Part shown: piece by piece, positions 25,799 to 34,689 of the stretch
Layout: the number at the start of each line of letters is the position of its first letter
Numbering within the stretch: the stretch's first letter is position 1
NCBI RefSeq assembly: GCF_000813125.1
Contig: NZ_BASE01000012.1
Location: forward strand, 83,507 to 147,506
Direction of reading: 5' to 3'
Source: Mesobacillus selenatarsenatis SF-1
GTDB taxonomy: Bacteria; Bacillota; Bacilli; Bacillales; Cytobacillaceae
Length of the DNA: 64,000 nucleotides
Notes under the pieces: model-generated
What the model was told of the DNA's origin: nothing
Databases searched by the model: none
What the model saw: only the letters and a program-made list of their open reading frames with translations
Translations under genes and position numbers: made by a program

Positions 25799-26539
25799 TT
25801 AATCTATAAATCTACTCAGCCCTGTGCTTACATTGTTTATAAACTTAAAGTCATTATAATCTGATTCGGTTTCTACCCATTTTCTAGCCAGTTCTGGCCG
25901 TATCCCGCTTATTAGAACTTCTACCCCCAGCAATTCAAGGGCTTGTTTTGCTTTTTTCAGGGATTCTATAAAATCTGAATCAGGTTCTCTGACCGTCGAT
26001 AAATCAATGATTAGCGATTTAACGGTTTTTTCAGACACTTGTTTTAGCGTTCGTTCAAGTTTTAATCCTGACTGTCCAGGCACCCAATAAATCGGAAGAA
26101 GGGCAACCTTATTTTTAAGAGGAATGAGCGTAGCAGATAATTCATCAATACGTTCACTTAATTCATTTTGTATGGCGATCGTATCAGTAACATCCATGAA
26201 AAACACGGCAGCGCCCATGAATCCTGCTTGATGTTCTAAGATGGATGTACGGATATCCAAATATTTATTGTATTTTCCCCATTTATAAGGCATTGCCTTT
26301 ACATAGTATTCCTCTTTATCCCTTACCGTTTTCTCTACAAAACGGACATCATCTGGCGCATCGGGCCAAACATCGTAAGCGTTCCTTCCCATTACGCTAT
26401 CACCGTTTACACCGAGAATCTCCTTTGCTAAATCATTTATAAAAATCACATTATATTGTGGATCCAGAGCCATAGCTGCCTCAGTTACCGAGTTTAACAT
26501 TGTAGAAAGTAATATTTCAGATTGAACTTCATTAGACAT
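25799..26539 (-). CDS. PAS-STAS protein (RsbR-like)
   Basis: A 246-aa protein with a PAS domain (about 10-125; NSVTEAAMALDPQYNVIFIN, GAAVFFMDVTDT), a short linker helix and a C-terminal STAS domain (145-245; LKSLIIDLS-type strand VKSLIIDLSTVREPDSDF, LLGVEVLISGIRPELA). This is the plan of stressosome RsbR paralogues. It overlaps the TetR gene upstream by eight bases, so the two are co-expressed. Confidence 0.75.
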   Translation of the reverse strand: MSNEVQSEILLSTMLNSVTEAAMALDPQYNVIFINDLAKEILGVNGDSVMGRNAYDVWPDAPDDVRFVEKTVRDKEEYYVKAMPYKWGKYNKYLDIRTSILEHQAGFMGAAVFFMDVTDTIAIQNELSERIDELSATLIPLKNKVALLPIYWVPGQSGLKLERTLKQVSEKTVKSLIIDLSTVREPDSDFIESLKKAKQALELLGVEVLISGIRPELARKWVETESDYNDFKFINNVSTGLSRFID

Positions 26540-27164
26540 TTATTATTTCCCCCGTATTGGTCTGCCTTTTATCCGTTGGCTTGATTCCCGACCAAAAATG
26601 ATGCCAACCATCCTCTAATAATTCGGCAGTGTCCTCGTTTCCTTTTAACAATCGTGCTGTCAGGATACCATCTATTAATATTTGAAAAAGAGCGACTAGT
26701 TTATCTGATGGAGTATTAAGTAGTTCCCCGTTCTCAACACCTTGTCTAAATAAGTCAGCAAGCTCTTTGTGAAAACTCTTTGCCACAGTTTCGGCAGAAA
26801 TACTTTTAATATGATTTTCGAGGTGTTCAGGTGGAAAGACACTAACTCTTCGCCAGAATTTTGTTACATCTTTCATATCAATCCAAAGCTGCATGTACCA
26901 GCGGAATACCTGAAAAAGTTGATGTTCCACTGGTTGATCTTGATCCTTTAAAGTAGAGAAAAATTGCTCCACTTCAGCTTTATAAATATCTGCTACATAT
27001 TGAATCACCGAGATAAATAATTCATCTTTGCTATTAAAATGTGCATAAATAGAAGACTTTCGTATGCCAACTTCCTTAGCAATCATTGAGAGAGAAGTGC
27101 CATAATATCCTCTTTCCGCGAACAAAATCAGTGCTTCTTGGTTTATACGATCCAGCGAGTTCAT
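26532..27164 (-). CDS. TetR/AcrR-family regulator
   Basis: A 210-aa protein with a typical N-terminal HTH (ALILFAERGYYGTSLSMIAK, VGIRKSSIYAHFNSKDELF) and a helical ligand-binding C-terminal domain. It forms a two-gene operon with the PAS-STAS gene. A dyad at 27173-27186 directly before its start suggests autorepression. Ligand unknown. Confidence 0.88.
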   Translation of the reverse strand: MNSLDRINQEALILFAERGYYGTSLSMIAKEVGIRKSSIYAHFNSKDELFISVIQYVADIYKAEVEQFFSTLKDQDQPVEHQLFQVFRWYMQLWIDMKDVTKFWRRVSVFPPEHLENHIKSISAETVAKSFHKELADLFRQGVENGELLNTPSDKLVALFQILIDGILTARLLKGNEDTAELLEDGWHHFWSGIKPTDKRQTNTGEIINV

Positions 27165-27172
27165 TTTTACCT

Positions 27173-27186
27173 ACCTATCGTTCGGT
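27173..27186. promoter_or_regulatory. Candidate TetR operator
   Basis: ACCTATCGTTCGGT is an imperfect dyad (10 of 14 positions symmetric) about ten bases before the TetR start codon. Role inferred from position. Confidence 0.4.
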
Positions 27187-27406
27187 TTTTTATTTAAATT
27201 ATAGCAAATATCTTTATTCACTCCAAGGATAAAGTGATAAATAACCTTTGCTATAAAGGTAATATGAAAATAAATATCGCCTCTTTTCTATCTGCTGTTA
27301 TCTATTCCGGTAACGGAATTCGGGAAGGTAACTCTGTCAAAGTTGAGTACCATCAAAATCGAAACTTTTCCAAATGTAAAACGTATACAAATCAGGAGGT
27401 GCTGGA

Positions 27407-27643
27407 ATGACTATTAAAAGCTTGGTTGTTACACTTGGAACGCTTATTTTAACGACAGGTTTGCTCTTCTTAGTCGGACATATTTTTACGATTCGCTGGT
27501 TAATGTTTTATTACGAATACACTTCTGATGCAGAGGGTTTCTTCATTTCTGGCGGGTCCATGATCCCATTGATTGTCGGCCTGATTTCCAGCTTCATTGC
27601 TGAAAAGGTTTATGCATATAAGCAAAACCAAAACCATGGATAA
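27407..27643 (+). CDS. Two-span membrane protein, 78 aa
   Basis: AGGAGGT precedes the ATG. Two hydrophobic segments (VVTLGTLILTTGLLFLVGHI; SMIPLIVGLISSFIAEKVYA) flank an acidic-aromatic loop. It is divergent from the TetR operon. Family unknown. Confidence 0.65.
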   Translation: MTIKSLVVTLGTLILTTGLLFLVGHIFTIRWLMFYYEYTSDAEGFFISGGSMIPLIVGLISSFIAEKVYAYKQNQNHG

Positions 27644-27661
27644 GAACTCCTAACTAAAAAA

Positions 27662-27685
27662 AGCATTGATCCCTGAATCAATGCT
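27662..27685. terminator. Bidirectional terminator
   Basis: AGCATTGAT / ATCAATGCT stem between convergent genes, A-run on the left and TTTTAG on the right. Confidence 0.8.
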
Positions 27686-27701
27686 TTTAGTGTGCTGAGA
27701 A

Positions 27702-28247
27702 TTATTCACCTATAATCTTCATTTCTTTTAAAGGATAAAAAACAACCTTCGTTTTTCCAACGATACTTTCAATAGGAACTGCCCCTATATGGCGGCTATC
27801 CTTACTATTCCTTCTATTATCCCCCAGCACAAAAACATGCCCTTCTGGAACAACATCACTGCCAACAGGCGTCTCATCTAATGTAAAAGAACCAGTCAGC
27901 AGCCCATTCGTAATGAGATTTTTGCTTTTATTCAAATATGGTTCTTCATAAGGCTTGCCATTTATGTAAAGCACATCGTCTTTGTATTCTACCCGGTCAC
28001 CTGGAAGTCCGATTACCCGTTTGATATAATCCTTGTCCTCGGTTGCATGGAAAACAACGATATCAAACCGTTTTGGTTCGCCGATTTTCGTGACGAACAT
28101 CCTCTCCTGGCTATGCAAGGTTGGCTCCATGGAAGCACCTTTTACCTCTATGGGAGTCATTAAAAACGATCGAACAACAAAAGCTATTACGATTGCGATA
28201 AGAAATGCCTTTGCCCATTCCCAAATTTCATTTCGCTCTTTTACCAT
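27702..28247 (-). CDS. Type I signal peptidase
   Basis: A 181-aa SipS/SipT-type signal peptidase: one N-terminal membrane anchor (FLIAIVIAFVVRSF), catalytic Ser in GASMEPTL (S39), catalytic Lys in DYIKRVIGLPGD (K76) and the C-terminal GDNRRNSKDSR box. It cleaves Sec and Tat signal peptides outside the membrane. The ATG at 28247 (AAAGGA eight bases upstream) is preferred over the upstream TTG at 28265, which overlaps the ribosome site. Confidence 0.92.
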   Translation of the reverse strand: MVKERNEIWEWAKAFLIAIVIAFVVRSFLMTPIEVKGASMEPTLHSQERMFVTKIGEPKRFDIVVFHATEDKDYIKRVIGLPGDRVEYKDDVLYINGKPYEEPYLNKSKNLITNGLLTGSFTLDETPVGSDVVPEGHVFVLGDNRRNSKDSRHIGAVPIESIVGKTKVVFYPLKEMKIIGE

Positions 28248-28362
28248 ATGGCACATCCTTTCCAAACTATTCTATTGGATTCTATTTCCACATAGAACAT
28301 TGGAAATCCTTCTTGCTTAAAATTCAAAATAAAAAAGAGGCAAAAGCCTCTTTTGGTCATAA

Positions 28363-28596
28363 TTATTTTTTCACATGCTGCATCAGTGTATCCGGGTCAA
28401 AACCAAGAACCCAGTTGCCATTTACCTTTGTTTGCGGCACACCCATCTGGCCAGTTTCTTCAACCAGCTTTTGCGCAGCCTCTTGATCGTATTGAACATT
28501 AACTTCTTTGTAGTTTAATCCTTGACCCTCAAGGAATTGTTTCATCATTGTGCAGTAAGGTCAAGTGTTCGTTGTGTAAACAGTAATATCATTCAT
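28363..28596 (-). CDS. Glutaredoxin-like protein with in-frame TGA in the active site (candidate selenoprotein)
   Basis: AAGGAGG precedes ATG at 28596. The frame reads MNDITVYTTNT, then TGA (28563-28561), then PYCTMMKQFLEGQGLNYK and on to a normal glutaredoxin end (GQMGVPQTKVNGNWVLGFD) and stop at 28363. The TGA sits exactly where the first Cys of the CPYC redox motif belongs, so reading it as selenocysteine gives a UPYC protein of 77 aa. A stem-loop after the TGA (28520-28534) fits bacterial SECIS geometry. Alternatives are a TGT/TGC-to-TGA nonsense mutation or a base error. The rest of the frame is intact, which argues against old decay. Confidence 0.7.
28520..28534 (-). promoter_or_regulatory. 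bSECIS-like stem-loop downstream of TGA
   Basis: In the mRNA sense CCUUGA - GGG - UCAAGG forms a perfect 6-bp stem with a GGG loop. The loop starts 32 bases after the TGA, inside the 16-37 nt window reported for bacterial SECIS elements, and has G in its first two positions as required. Short stems occur by chance, so this alone is not proof. Confidence 0.45.
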
Positions 28597-28817
28597 TCTG
28601 AATGCCTCCTTAATTTTTATACCCTATAATGTATTATCCCAGTTATGCTAAATTTATGCAAAAAAGAAGTATTGGGATACCTATGTTTTTCCCTATTTCA
28701 CTGAAAAAAAACAGGATGGGAGGTATTCTTATAGTAGGTGGGTACCTAATTAAATGCAAAGTAATCACCCGAGAGGTATAATGAAGGAAACATACTCCTA
28801 GAGCGGAGGCAAGATTT

Positions 28818-28973
28818 ATGGAACTTCTCATGATCCCAGTTGCTATCGTATTTATTGCCATGTTCATACATGCTGTTAATGATGTTTCAAAAGTTCGAAA
28901 AGAACTGGAACTTGTAAAAAAACAGAATAAAGAAATTATTGAGTTATTGAATTCTAATAAGAAAAGTATGTAG
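28818..28973 (+). CDS. Small membrane-anchored protein, 51 aa
   Basis: GGAGG lies eight bases before the ATG. One membrane helix (LLMIPVAIVFIAMFIHAV) is followed by a charged coiled-coil-like tail (SKVRKELELVKKQNKEIIEL). Stop at 28971-28973, convergent with YnfA. Function unknown. Confidence 0.65.
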   Translation: MELLMIPVAIVFIAMFIHAVNDVSKVRKELELVKKQNKEIIELLNSNKKSM

Positions 28974-28977
28974 TTTT

Positions 28978-29313
28978 TTACTGTCGTGGAGCAAAAAGCA
29001 TAACCGAAACACCGATTATACATATTCCGGCTCCAACCCAATCGTAAAAATCAGGAGTTTTCTTATCAACTCCCCACCCCCATAGCACAGACAAAACAAT
29101 GAACACGCCTCCATAAGCGGCGTAAACTCTGCCGAATGATGGGAAAGATTGAAACGTAGCAATGACGCCGTAAATAGCGAGTGCCAATCCTCCTCCTATC
29201 CCCCAATAAAACGGTTTTCCTTCCCTCAGCCAAAGCCAGACCAAATATCCTCCACCAATTTCGGCTATTCCTGCAACAATGAACAAAATAATCGCACTAA
29301 AAATGAGAATCAC
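28978..29313 (-). CDS. YnfA/UPF0060-family membrane protein
   Basis: A 111-aa, four-helix membrane protein of the YnfA family (small multidrug-resistance-like fold): [39 protein letters not shown] and [17 protein letters not shown]. Start is taken as GTG at 29313; the ribosome site (AGGAAG) is very close, so the exact start is uncertain, but an in-frame TAG rules out a longer protein. Confidence 0.85.
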   Translation of the reverse strand: MILIFSAIILFIVAGIAEIGGGYLVWLWLREGKPFYWGIGGGLALAIYGVIATFQSFPSFGRVYAAYGGVFIVLSVLWGWGVDKKTPDFYDWVGAGICIIGVSVMLFAPRQ

Positions 29314-29379
29314 TTCCTAGGTAGATATGCATCTGCATTATAGCGTAATTTTATATGGTGCTTATAACCTTGCTTCACT

Positions 29380-29503
29380 TTTTATAGCGATATTTTATTT
29401 TTAATAGCGAAAAATCCATTTTAATAGCGAAAATCTATTTTTAATAGCGAAAAATTTTATTTTATAGCGATTTTTTCATTTTTATAGCGAATTGGAAATT
29501 CAG
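29380..29503. repeat. Tandem repeat array, 20-bp period, 6 copies
   Basis: ATAGCGA recurs at 29384, 29404, 29424, 29444, 29464 and 29484, exactly every 20 bases, in an otherwise A/T-only context. It occupies the space between the divergent YnfA and ATPase genes. Constant 20-21 nt repeat lengths, like the 52-nt ones, are known from Bacillus genomes. Confidence 0.92.
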
Positions 29504-29566
29504 CTTGTTTTTTTCCAGTTTTAATTTGTTAAAATAAAGAAAACCATTAGTCAGGGAGTTGTATTT

Positions 29567-30313
29567 ATGCTGAATTGGCAATATGTGAGAAGTATCAGTC
29601 TCAAGAGTGAGGAAGTGCCATCATTTCGAGATTACCCGTTTAATCTTCCGAGTTTTAAAGCATTGAATGAATTGACTCTCCACCCAAAGGTGACATTTCT
29701 GATTGGTGAAAATGGAATGGGCAAATCGACATTACTTGAGGCGATTGCTGTTGGACTGGGTTTCAATCCTGAAGGCGGTTCATTTAATTTCAATTTTTCA
29801 ACTTATGACTCCCATTCGGATTTAGGGAATTATTTACGAATTGTAAAAGGAGTAGAACGGCCACAGGATGGATTTTTTCTGCGTGCTGAAAGCTTTTACA
29901 ATGTCGCTTCCAATATTGAAGAACTCGATCAGGAGGGCCCAGGTCCAAAGATAATTGATTCATTTGGCGGAGAGTCATTGCACGAACAATCACATGGCGA
30001 GGCATTTTTCTCTACCTTCCTTCACCGGTTTCGCGGCAATGGCCTATATATTTTGGATGAACCCGAAGCAGCACTCTCGCCGTTGCGGCAAATGTCGATG
30101 CTGACGCGCATCCATGATCTAGTAAATGATAACTCCCAGCTGATCATTGCCACGCACTCGCCAATCATCATGGCCTATCCTGATGCAGCGATCTATGAAT
30201 TCAGTGAAGAAGGCATTTTTAAAAGAAAGCTGGAAGAAACAAATCATTATCGCATCATGAAACAGTTTTTCGATAATACACCAAGGATGATTCACCACCT
30301 ATTAACTGAATAA
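29567..30313 (+). CDS. AAA-family ABC-type ATPase, 248 aa
   Basis: A soluble ATPase with Walker A GENGMGKST, an ABC-signature-like segment SHGEAF, Walker B LYILDEPEAALS and a final His switch (IIATHSPIIM). It resembles stand-alone ABC/RecF-like ATPases of unknown function. No transporter partner is adjacent. A hexanucleotide GGGAGT ribosome site precedes ATG. The 20-bp repeat array lies in its promoter region. Confidence 0.8.
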   Translation: MLNWQYVRSISLKSEEVPSFRDYPFNLPSFKALNELTLHPKVTFLIGENGMGKSTLLEAIAVGLGFNPEGGSFNFNFSTYDSHSDLGNYLRIVKGVERPQDGFFLRAESFYNVASNIEELDQEGPGPKIIDSFGGESLHEQSHGEAFFSTFLHRFRGNGLYILDEPEAALSPLRQMSMLTRIHDLVNDNSQLIIATHSPIIMAYPDAAIYEFSEEGIFKRKLEETNHYRIMKQFFDNTPRMIHHLLTE

Positions 30314-30337
30314 ATTTCAAAAAACGGCTTTTCCTTA

Positions 30338-31054
30338 TTACTTATTGATAATTCGCTTAAAAACCCTGGTCACTTTAATGAAATTTCCCCTCTGCCATTT
30401 AATCCATTCGAGGGTAAGTATGGTGATCGTAAGCCAGATTGCTCCGGCTAGATGGCCCGCCAGGACATCACTTGGAAAGTGGGCTCCAAGGTAAATACGA
30501 GTAAATCCGATCCAGACAACCAGAAAGCCTGCTACAAAAATTGCTATCCATTTCGTGATAGGCTTTCTGGCAGAACGGACGATCAAATAGGCGATAAATC
30601 CGTAAAAAATCAGCGAACCCATTGAATGTCCGCTTGGAAAGCTGTAGCCAATTGCATCGATCTCAGGATTAATAGAAGGACGCCCTCTTCCGTAAAGATG
30701 TTTCAACAATTTCGTCAGCGCTCCCCCACCACCAATGGCCATTAATAAAAACAGAATGCCTAATTTATCCTTTGCCTTTACCCATAATGCGATTACTGCA
30801 GCAAGTGTGCATAACGACAAAAACCAAACAGAACCTAGCTCTGTAACAAAAATCGTGATCTGGTCCAAAGTACCGTTTTCTATTAAGTTAATCCTTTGAA
30901 TGACCGCCTCATCAATCGCATTGATTTCATTTTCCAGCATTTCCTCTGCTAGTTCCGAAAATATGATAATAAAAAGGACCGACATTCCAGCTCCAGCGAT
31001 CATCAGCAAAAACGGCAACCCTGCCTGCTTCAATTCTTCCTTATTTAATTCCAC
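30338..31054 (-). CDS. PAP2-family phosphatase
   Basis: A 238-aa, six-helix membrane protein with the three PAP2 motifs: KLLKHLYGRGRP, SFPSGHSMGS and FTRIYLGAHFPSDV (catalytic His residues). It probably dephosphorylates undecaprenyl pyrophosphate or phosphatidylglycerol phosphate. GTG start with AAGGGAGGT seven bases upstream. The 330 bases upstream hold only a promoter region and an inverted repeat CACTGAT/ATCAGTG (31176-31197). Confidence 0.88.
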   Translation of the reverse strand: MELNKEELKQAGLPFLLMIAGAGMSVLFIIIFSELAEEMLENEINAIDEAVIQRINLIENGTLDQITIFVTELGSVWFLSLCTLAAVIALWVKAKDKLGILFLLMAIGGGGALTKLLKHLYGRGRPSINPEIDAIGYSFPSGHSMGSLIFYGFIAYLIVRSARKPITKWIAIFVAGFLVVWIGFTRIYLGAHFPSDVLAGHLAGAIWLTITILTLEWIKWQRGNFIKVTRVFKRIINK

Positions 31055-31387
31055 AACACCTACCTCCCTTTACAATATAAAAAACGGCTCATTCTTCAAA
31101 TATGTAAATCCAGTAAACCTAACATTTTATCCAAACCATATTAAACTTTTACCCGACATAAATCCAAGTAAACGGCACTGATTTAGTACTATCAGTGTTG
31201 ACAACAGCGGTTGATTTATTTTACTAATAAAACTTCGTCCAACCTTATATCTTTGTCCATGAGGATGCTTTCCCAAAAATTACTTTTTCACAATCATAAC
31301 TTGTAAATATTTGCATACTCTGTGATAGACTATTTTTATAGAAAACAACATGAGACTGATAGAAATAGATTTCAAGGGGGAGTAGTA

Positions 31388-32239
31388 GTGTATAACAGTG
31401 GTTTAATCCTTGAAGGCGGAGGCATGAGAGGTGTCTACACTGCCGGGGTGCTGGAGCACTTTTTAGAAAATGAATTATTTTTTCCGTATGTCATTGGCGT
31501 TTCTGCTGGTGCATGCCAGGGCTCTTCCTATGTTGCTAGGCAACCTGGGCGCAACAAGCAAGTCACGATTGATTATGTAAAACACCAAGATTATATTTCT
31601 TATAAAAATTTACTTTTAAAAAAGGAATTATTCGGGATGGATTTCATATTTGATAAACTCCCTAATGAGCTTGTTCCATTTGATTTTGAAACTTTCAACA
31701 ACGCTGCTGAAAAGTTTCTTGTTGGTACGACTGATTGTATCACCGGCGAACCGGTATTTTTTGATAAAAATGATGTGCCCGAGGATTTTCTTAAAATCAT
31801 CAGAGCATCCAGTACACTACCGTTCATGGCACCGGCTATTGAGTTCCAGGGCCGGACGCTGATGGATGGAGGCATTGCGGATCCCATTCCAATAAGGAAA
31901 GCAATGGCTGATGGAGTGAGAAAAAACGTAATCGTTCTTACGAAACCAAAAGGATATCGCAAGAAGAAATCTTCCCTGTCCTGGCTGCCACGATATGTAT
32001 ATAAAGAATACAAAGGGCTGCACACTGCGCTCGAGACTCGCTACAAGCTGTATAACGAAACTCTTGACTATATTGAAGAACTAGAATCAAAAAATGAAGT
32101 CTTCGTCATTAGGCCTTCAAAGGATCTCAAAGTAGGAAGAGTTGAGCGCAATCCCGATAAACTGACTCAATTGTATGAAGTTGGATTTGAAGATACAAAG
32201 GACAGTTTCGGTGAATTGAAAGACTGGCTAGGTGAGTAA
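31388..32239 (+). CDS. Patatin-like phospholipase
   Basis: A 283-aa YjjU/RssA-type patatin hydrolase with the oxyanion motif EGGGMRGVY, the nucleophile elbow GVSAGA and the catalytic Asp in MDGGIADPIP. GTG at 31388 is chosen because AAGGGGG lies seven bases upstream; the longer frame from 31322 has no ribosome site. The nucleotidyltransferase gene starts two bases after its stop, so the two are co-transcribed. Confidence 0.87.
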   Translation: MYNSGLILEGGGMRGVYTAGVLEHFLENELFFPYVIGVSAGACQGSSYVARQPGRNKQVTIDYVKHQDYISYKNLLLKKELFGMDFIFDKLPNELVPFDFETFNNAAEKFLVGTTDCITGEPVFFDKNDVPEDFLKIIRASSTLPFMAPAIEFQGRTLMDGGIADPIPIRKAMADGVRKNVIVLTKPKGYRKKKSSLSWLPRYVYKEYKGLHTALETRYKLYNETLDYIEELESKNEVFVIRPSKDLKVGRVERNPDKLTQLYEVGFEDTKDSFGELKDWLGE

Positions 32240-32241
32240 AG

Positions 32242-32998
32242 ATGGTGTTAAATGATGCACTTGAAGTTTTATCAAATAGCCTTAAACAAGACAATAGAGT
32301 TCAAGCTATTTTCGTGAAAGGATCTGTTGGACGCGGGGAGCAAGACGAACATTCTGATTTGGATTTATATTGCCTTGTTGAAGAGAATGACCTCGATGCT
32401 TTCCTTCACAGTCGTATCCATCATCTAGAGTCATATGGAAAATTGCTTTTTCATGATGACATTTTCATCGTTGCACCACAGATTCTTGCAGTTTATGAAA
32501 ATATGCTTCATGTAGATTTGTTTACAGTAACAGAGAAGACTTTTATTGAAAAAGACTCCTTTAAAGTCATTTACGACCCGGATCATCGTCTGGAAAAATT
32601 CAAAAAAACTCAAAACCTCAGGTTATCTGCAGATGAATTCCAGGATGCAGTCGATGACATCGCCTGGTTTCTTTTTCAATACAAAAAATCTGCAGCAAGA
32701 GGCAATGATTTATGGTCAGTGAATATGCTCAATCAGGTCACGTCACATCTATCAAGAGTGTTGCTGCATAGATATAAACCGAACGAGCCCAATTAGGATT
32801 GAAAACAGCAGAAACTTCACTGCCAGAAGAACTGATTAAGAATATCAGCAGAATCCAGGAAAACATCACCCCGCAAAACATCAAATAGCTGCTGTGTTGC
32901 TTCGTGATCTGTTAAAACGGGAAGCGGGATGGGTCCTCAATGAAGTGGCTAATCCAGCCAAGATAGAACCATTATGGAAAAGGGTTTTGAAAGAGTAG
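32242..32998 (+). pseudogene. Nucleotidyltransferase-domain gene with two frameshifts
   Basis: The first 184 codons encode an MNT-type nucleotidyltransferase (KGSVGRGEQDEHSDLDLYCL, catalytic GS and DxD) and stop at 32796. Coding continues in a second frame (LGLKTAETSLPEELIKNISR...) and after about 32877 in a third (IAAVLLRDLLKREAGWVLNE... to RVLKE-stop at 32998). Together they make a protein of about 250 aa, the usual size of this family. Two small indels therefore break it, or the assembly has errors here. The N-terminal catalytic part could still be made. Confidence 0.7.
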
Positions 32999-33144
32999 TG
33001 TTTGCATTTACATGCTTTCGAATAAGTTCAATCCCCTTGGGCAAACATATCATATTTCCATTCCCAATCGCTTTCATTGATCCCTGTGCCTAAAAGCCCA
33101 CTCCATTCCCGGAATAAGCTTCAGAGTGTAGACCCTTTGAAAAT

Positions 33145-33185
33145 AAAATGGCGTGTAAACTGACACCAGTTTTACACGCCATTTT
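33145..33185. terminator. Long hairpin, copy C of the dispersed hairpin
   Basis: AAAATGGCGTGTAAACTG pairs with CAGTTTTACACGCCATTTT almost perfectly. The same hairpin core lies in the dispersed repeats at 12689-12833 and 34690-34834. It contains the stop codon of the minus-strand remnant to its right. Confidence 0.8.
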
Positions 33186-33467
33186 TCTGATTTTTTAAGT
33201 ATTCACATTCAATATGAGCTTTTGGGAAACCTAAACATACAAACCATGCCTTTTCAGTAACTTCTTTACCACAATAGATTTTTGCCATTCTAAAATAGAC
33301 TTCTTCTACTTTATTCCCAACTGTTTCAGGAAAAGGTTTGGCAGTAACTACACTCCATTTAGTATTTATGTAAGGAAACCATCAATTCCAGTTCCATTAG
33401 TTTTTGGTATTAAAGTATTTAATGCATCATTTACTTCTTTGCTATCCTTGGTGGATGGTTGCTCTAT
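33172..33467 (-). pseudogene. Frameshifted, start-less gene remnant
   Basis: Two consecutive frames encode natural-looking protein: KDSKEVNDALNTLIPKTNG, then after a frameshift near 33375 NTKWSVVTAKPFPETVGNKV and KIYCGKEVTEKAWFVCLGF, ending KNQKNGV-stop. The last four residues and stop come from the hairpin at 33145-33185. No start codon remains (an in-frame TAA precedes). Family unknown. The rest of 32999-33552 shows no gene. Confidence 0.5.
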
Positions 33468-33552
33468 TTAAATGGAAACCACCTTAACAAACCATATGAA
33501 TTTGAATGGACCCTGCTTTCCTGTATATTAAGGCTAGAAACAATTAGGAAGG

Positions 33553-34575
33553 ATGATTACTATTACTATTCAAAAGCAAATACAGCTTAAAAAGAGACCA
33601 ACAGGAGTTCCTACTTCTGAACATTTTGAATTTGTGGAAGTTCCTGTAGAGTCACCTGCAAAAGGAGAAATACTTTTGCAGACTATTTATATTTCGGTTG
33701 ATCCTTACTTACGAGGGCGCATGAATGACACCAAATCCTATATTCCACCGTTCAAATTGAACGAGGCGATTTCAAGTGGAGTAATTGGAAAAGTAGTTGA
33801 GTCAAAGTCAGACCTTTTTGAAGTTGGCGATTTCGTAATCGGCTCATTAGGCTGGCAGCAATTCTCGGTCGCAAAAGATAATACGGTACGTAAAATTGAC
33901 CCGAATCTGGCACCAGTCTCCGCTTACTTGAGTGTATTGGGCATGACCGGACTTACGGCGTACTTTGGCTTACTGGATATCGGGAAGCCGAAAGCAGGAG
34001 AAACCGTTGTTGTATCCGGTGCCGCAGGAGCAGTCGGTTCGATTGTGGGTCAAATCGCAAAAATCAAAGGTGCAAGGGTCGTTGGGATTGCCGGTTCCGA
34101 TGAGAAGGTTCGTTATCTTCTAGATGAACTTGGATTTGATGCAGCAATAAACTACAATACACAGGATGTTGGCTCCGCTCTAAAAGAGGCGTGTCCTGAT
34201 GGAATCGATGTCTATTTCGAAAACGTAGGCGGAGAGATTTCAGATACAATTTTCCCGCTCCTGAACAACTTCGCAAGAATTCCTGTCTGCGGAGCGATCT
34301 CAGCTTATAACAATTCTGAGCCAGATGTAGGGCCGCGGGTGCAAGGGTACTTAATCAAGACTAGTTCGTTGATGCAAGGTTTCACTGTCGGCAATTACTC
34401 CTCCCGTTTTGGCGAGGGAGCCAAAGAATTGGCCAGCTGGCTTTTAGAAGGGAAATTGAAGTATGAAGAAACGGTTACAGAAGGCTTTGAAAATACAATA
34501 GATGCATTTTTGGATTTGTTCAAAGGCGCGAATCTCGGAAAAGCTATCGTGAAAGTTGCAGATTCTGACAAATAA
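33553..34575 (+). CDS. yfmJ: NADP-dependent medium-chain oxidoreductase, YfmJ-like
   Basis: A 340-aa zinc-independent MDR enzyme of the leukotriene-B4-dehydrogenase/curcumin-reductase branch. Seen: VDPYLRGRMNDTKSYIPPF, the nucleotide motif VVVSGAAGAVGSIVGQIAK, and DVYFENVGGEISD. It aligns from memory over its full length with B. subtilis YfmJ. It would reduce alpha,beta-unsaturated carbonyls with NADPH. AGGAAGG is unusually close to the ATG at 33553, so the exact start is uncertain. Confidence 0.85.
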   Translation: MITITIQKQIQLKKRPTGVPTSEHFEFVEVPVESPAKGEILLQTIYISVDPYLRGRMNDTKSYIPPFKLNEAISSGVIGKVVESKSDLFEVGDFVIGSLGWQQFSVAKDNTVRKIDPNLAPVSAYLSVLGMTGLTAYFGLLDIGKPKAGETVVVSGAAGAVGSIVGQIAKIKGARVVGIAGSDEKVRYLLDELGFDAAINYNTQDVGSALKEACPDGIDVYFENVGGEISDTIFPLLNNFARIPVCGAISAYNNSEPDVGPRVQGYLIKTSSLMQGFTVGNYSSRFGEGAKELASWLLEGKLKYEETVTEGFENTIDAFLDLFKGANLGKAIVKVADSDK

Positions 34576-34689
34576 CTTGAAATGCGCAAGCGCCATGTCC
34601 AGTTCCGACAAGCGCTGGAGCTGGACAATTCTCAGAGTGAATTTCACACTTTCTTAGTTCATTAAACAAACCGTTCCGGTGATATTTCT

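Noticed and set aside
28643..29041. 132-aa minus-strand open frame
   Set aside because: It overlaps the well-supported 51-aa gene and the YnfA end, lacks a ribosome site and has shadow-frame composition.
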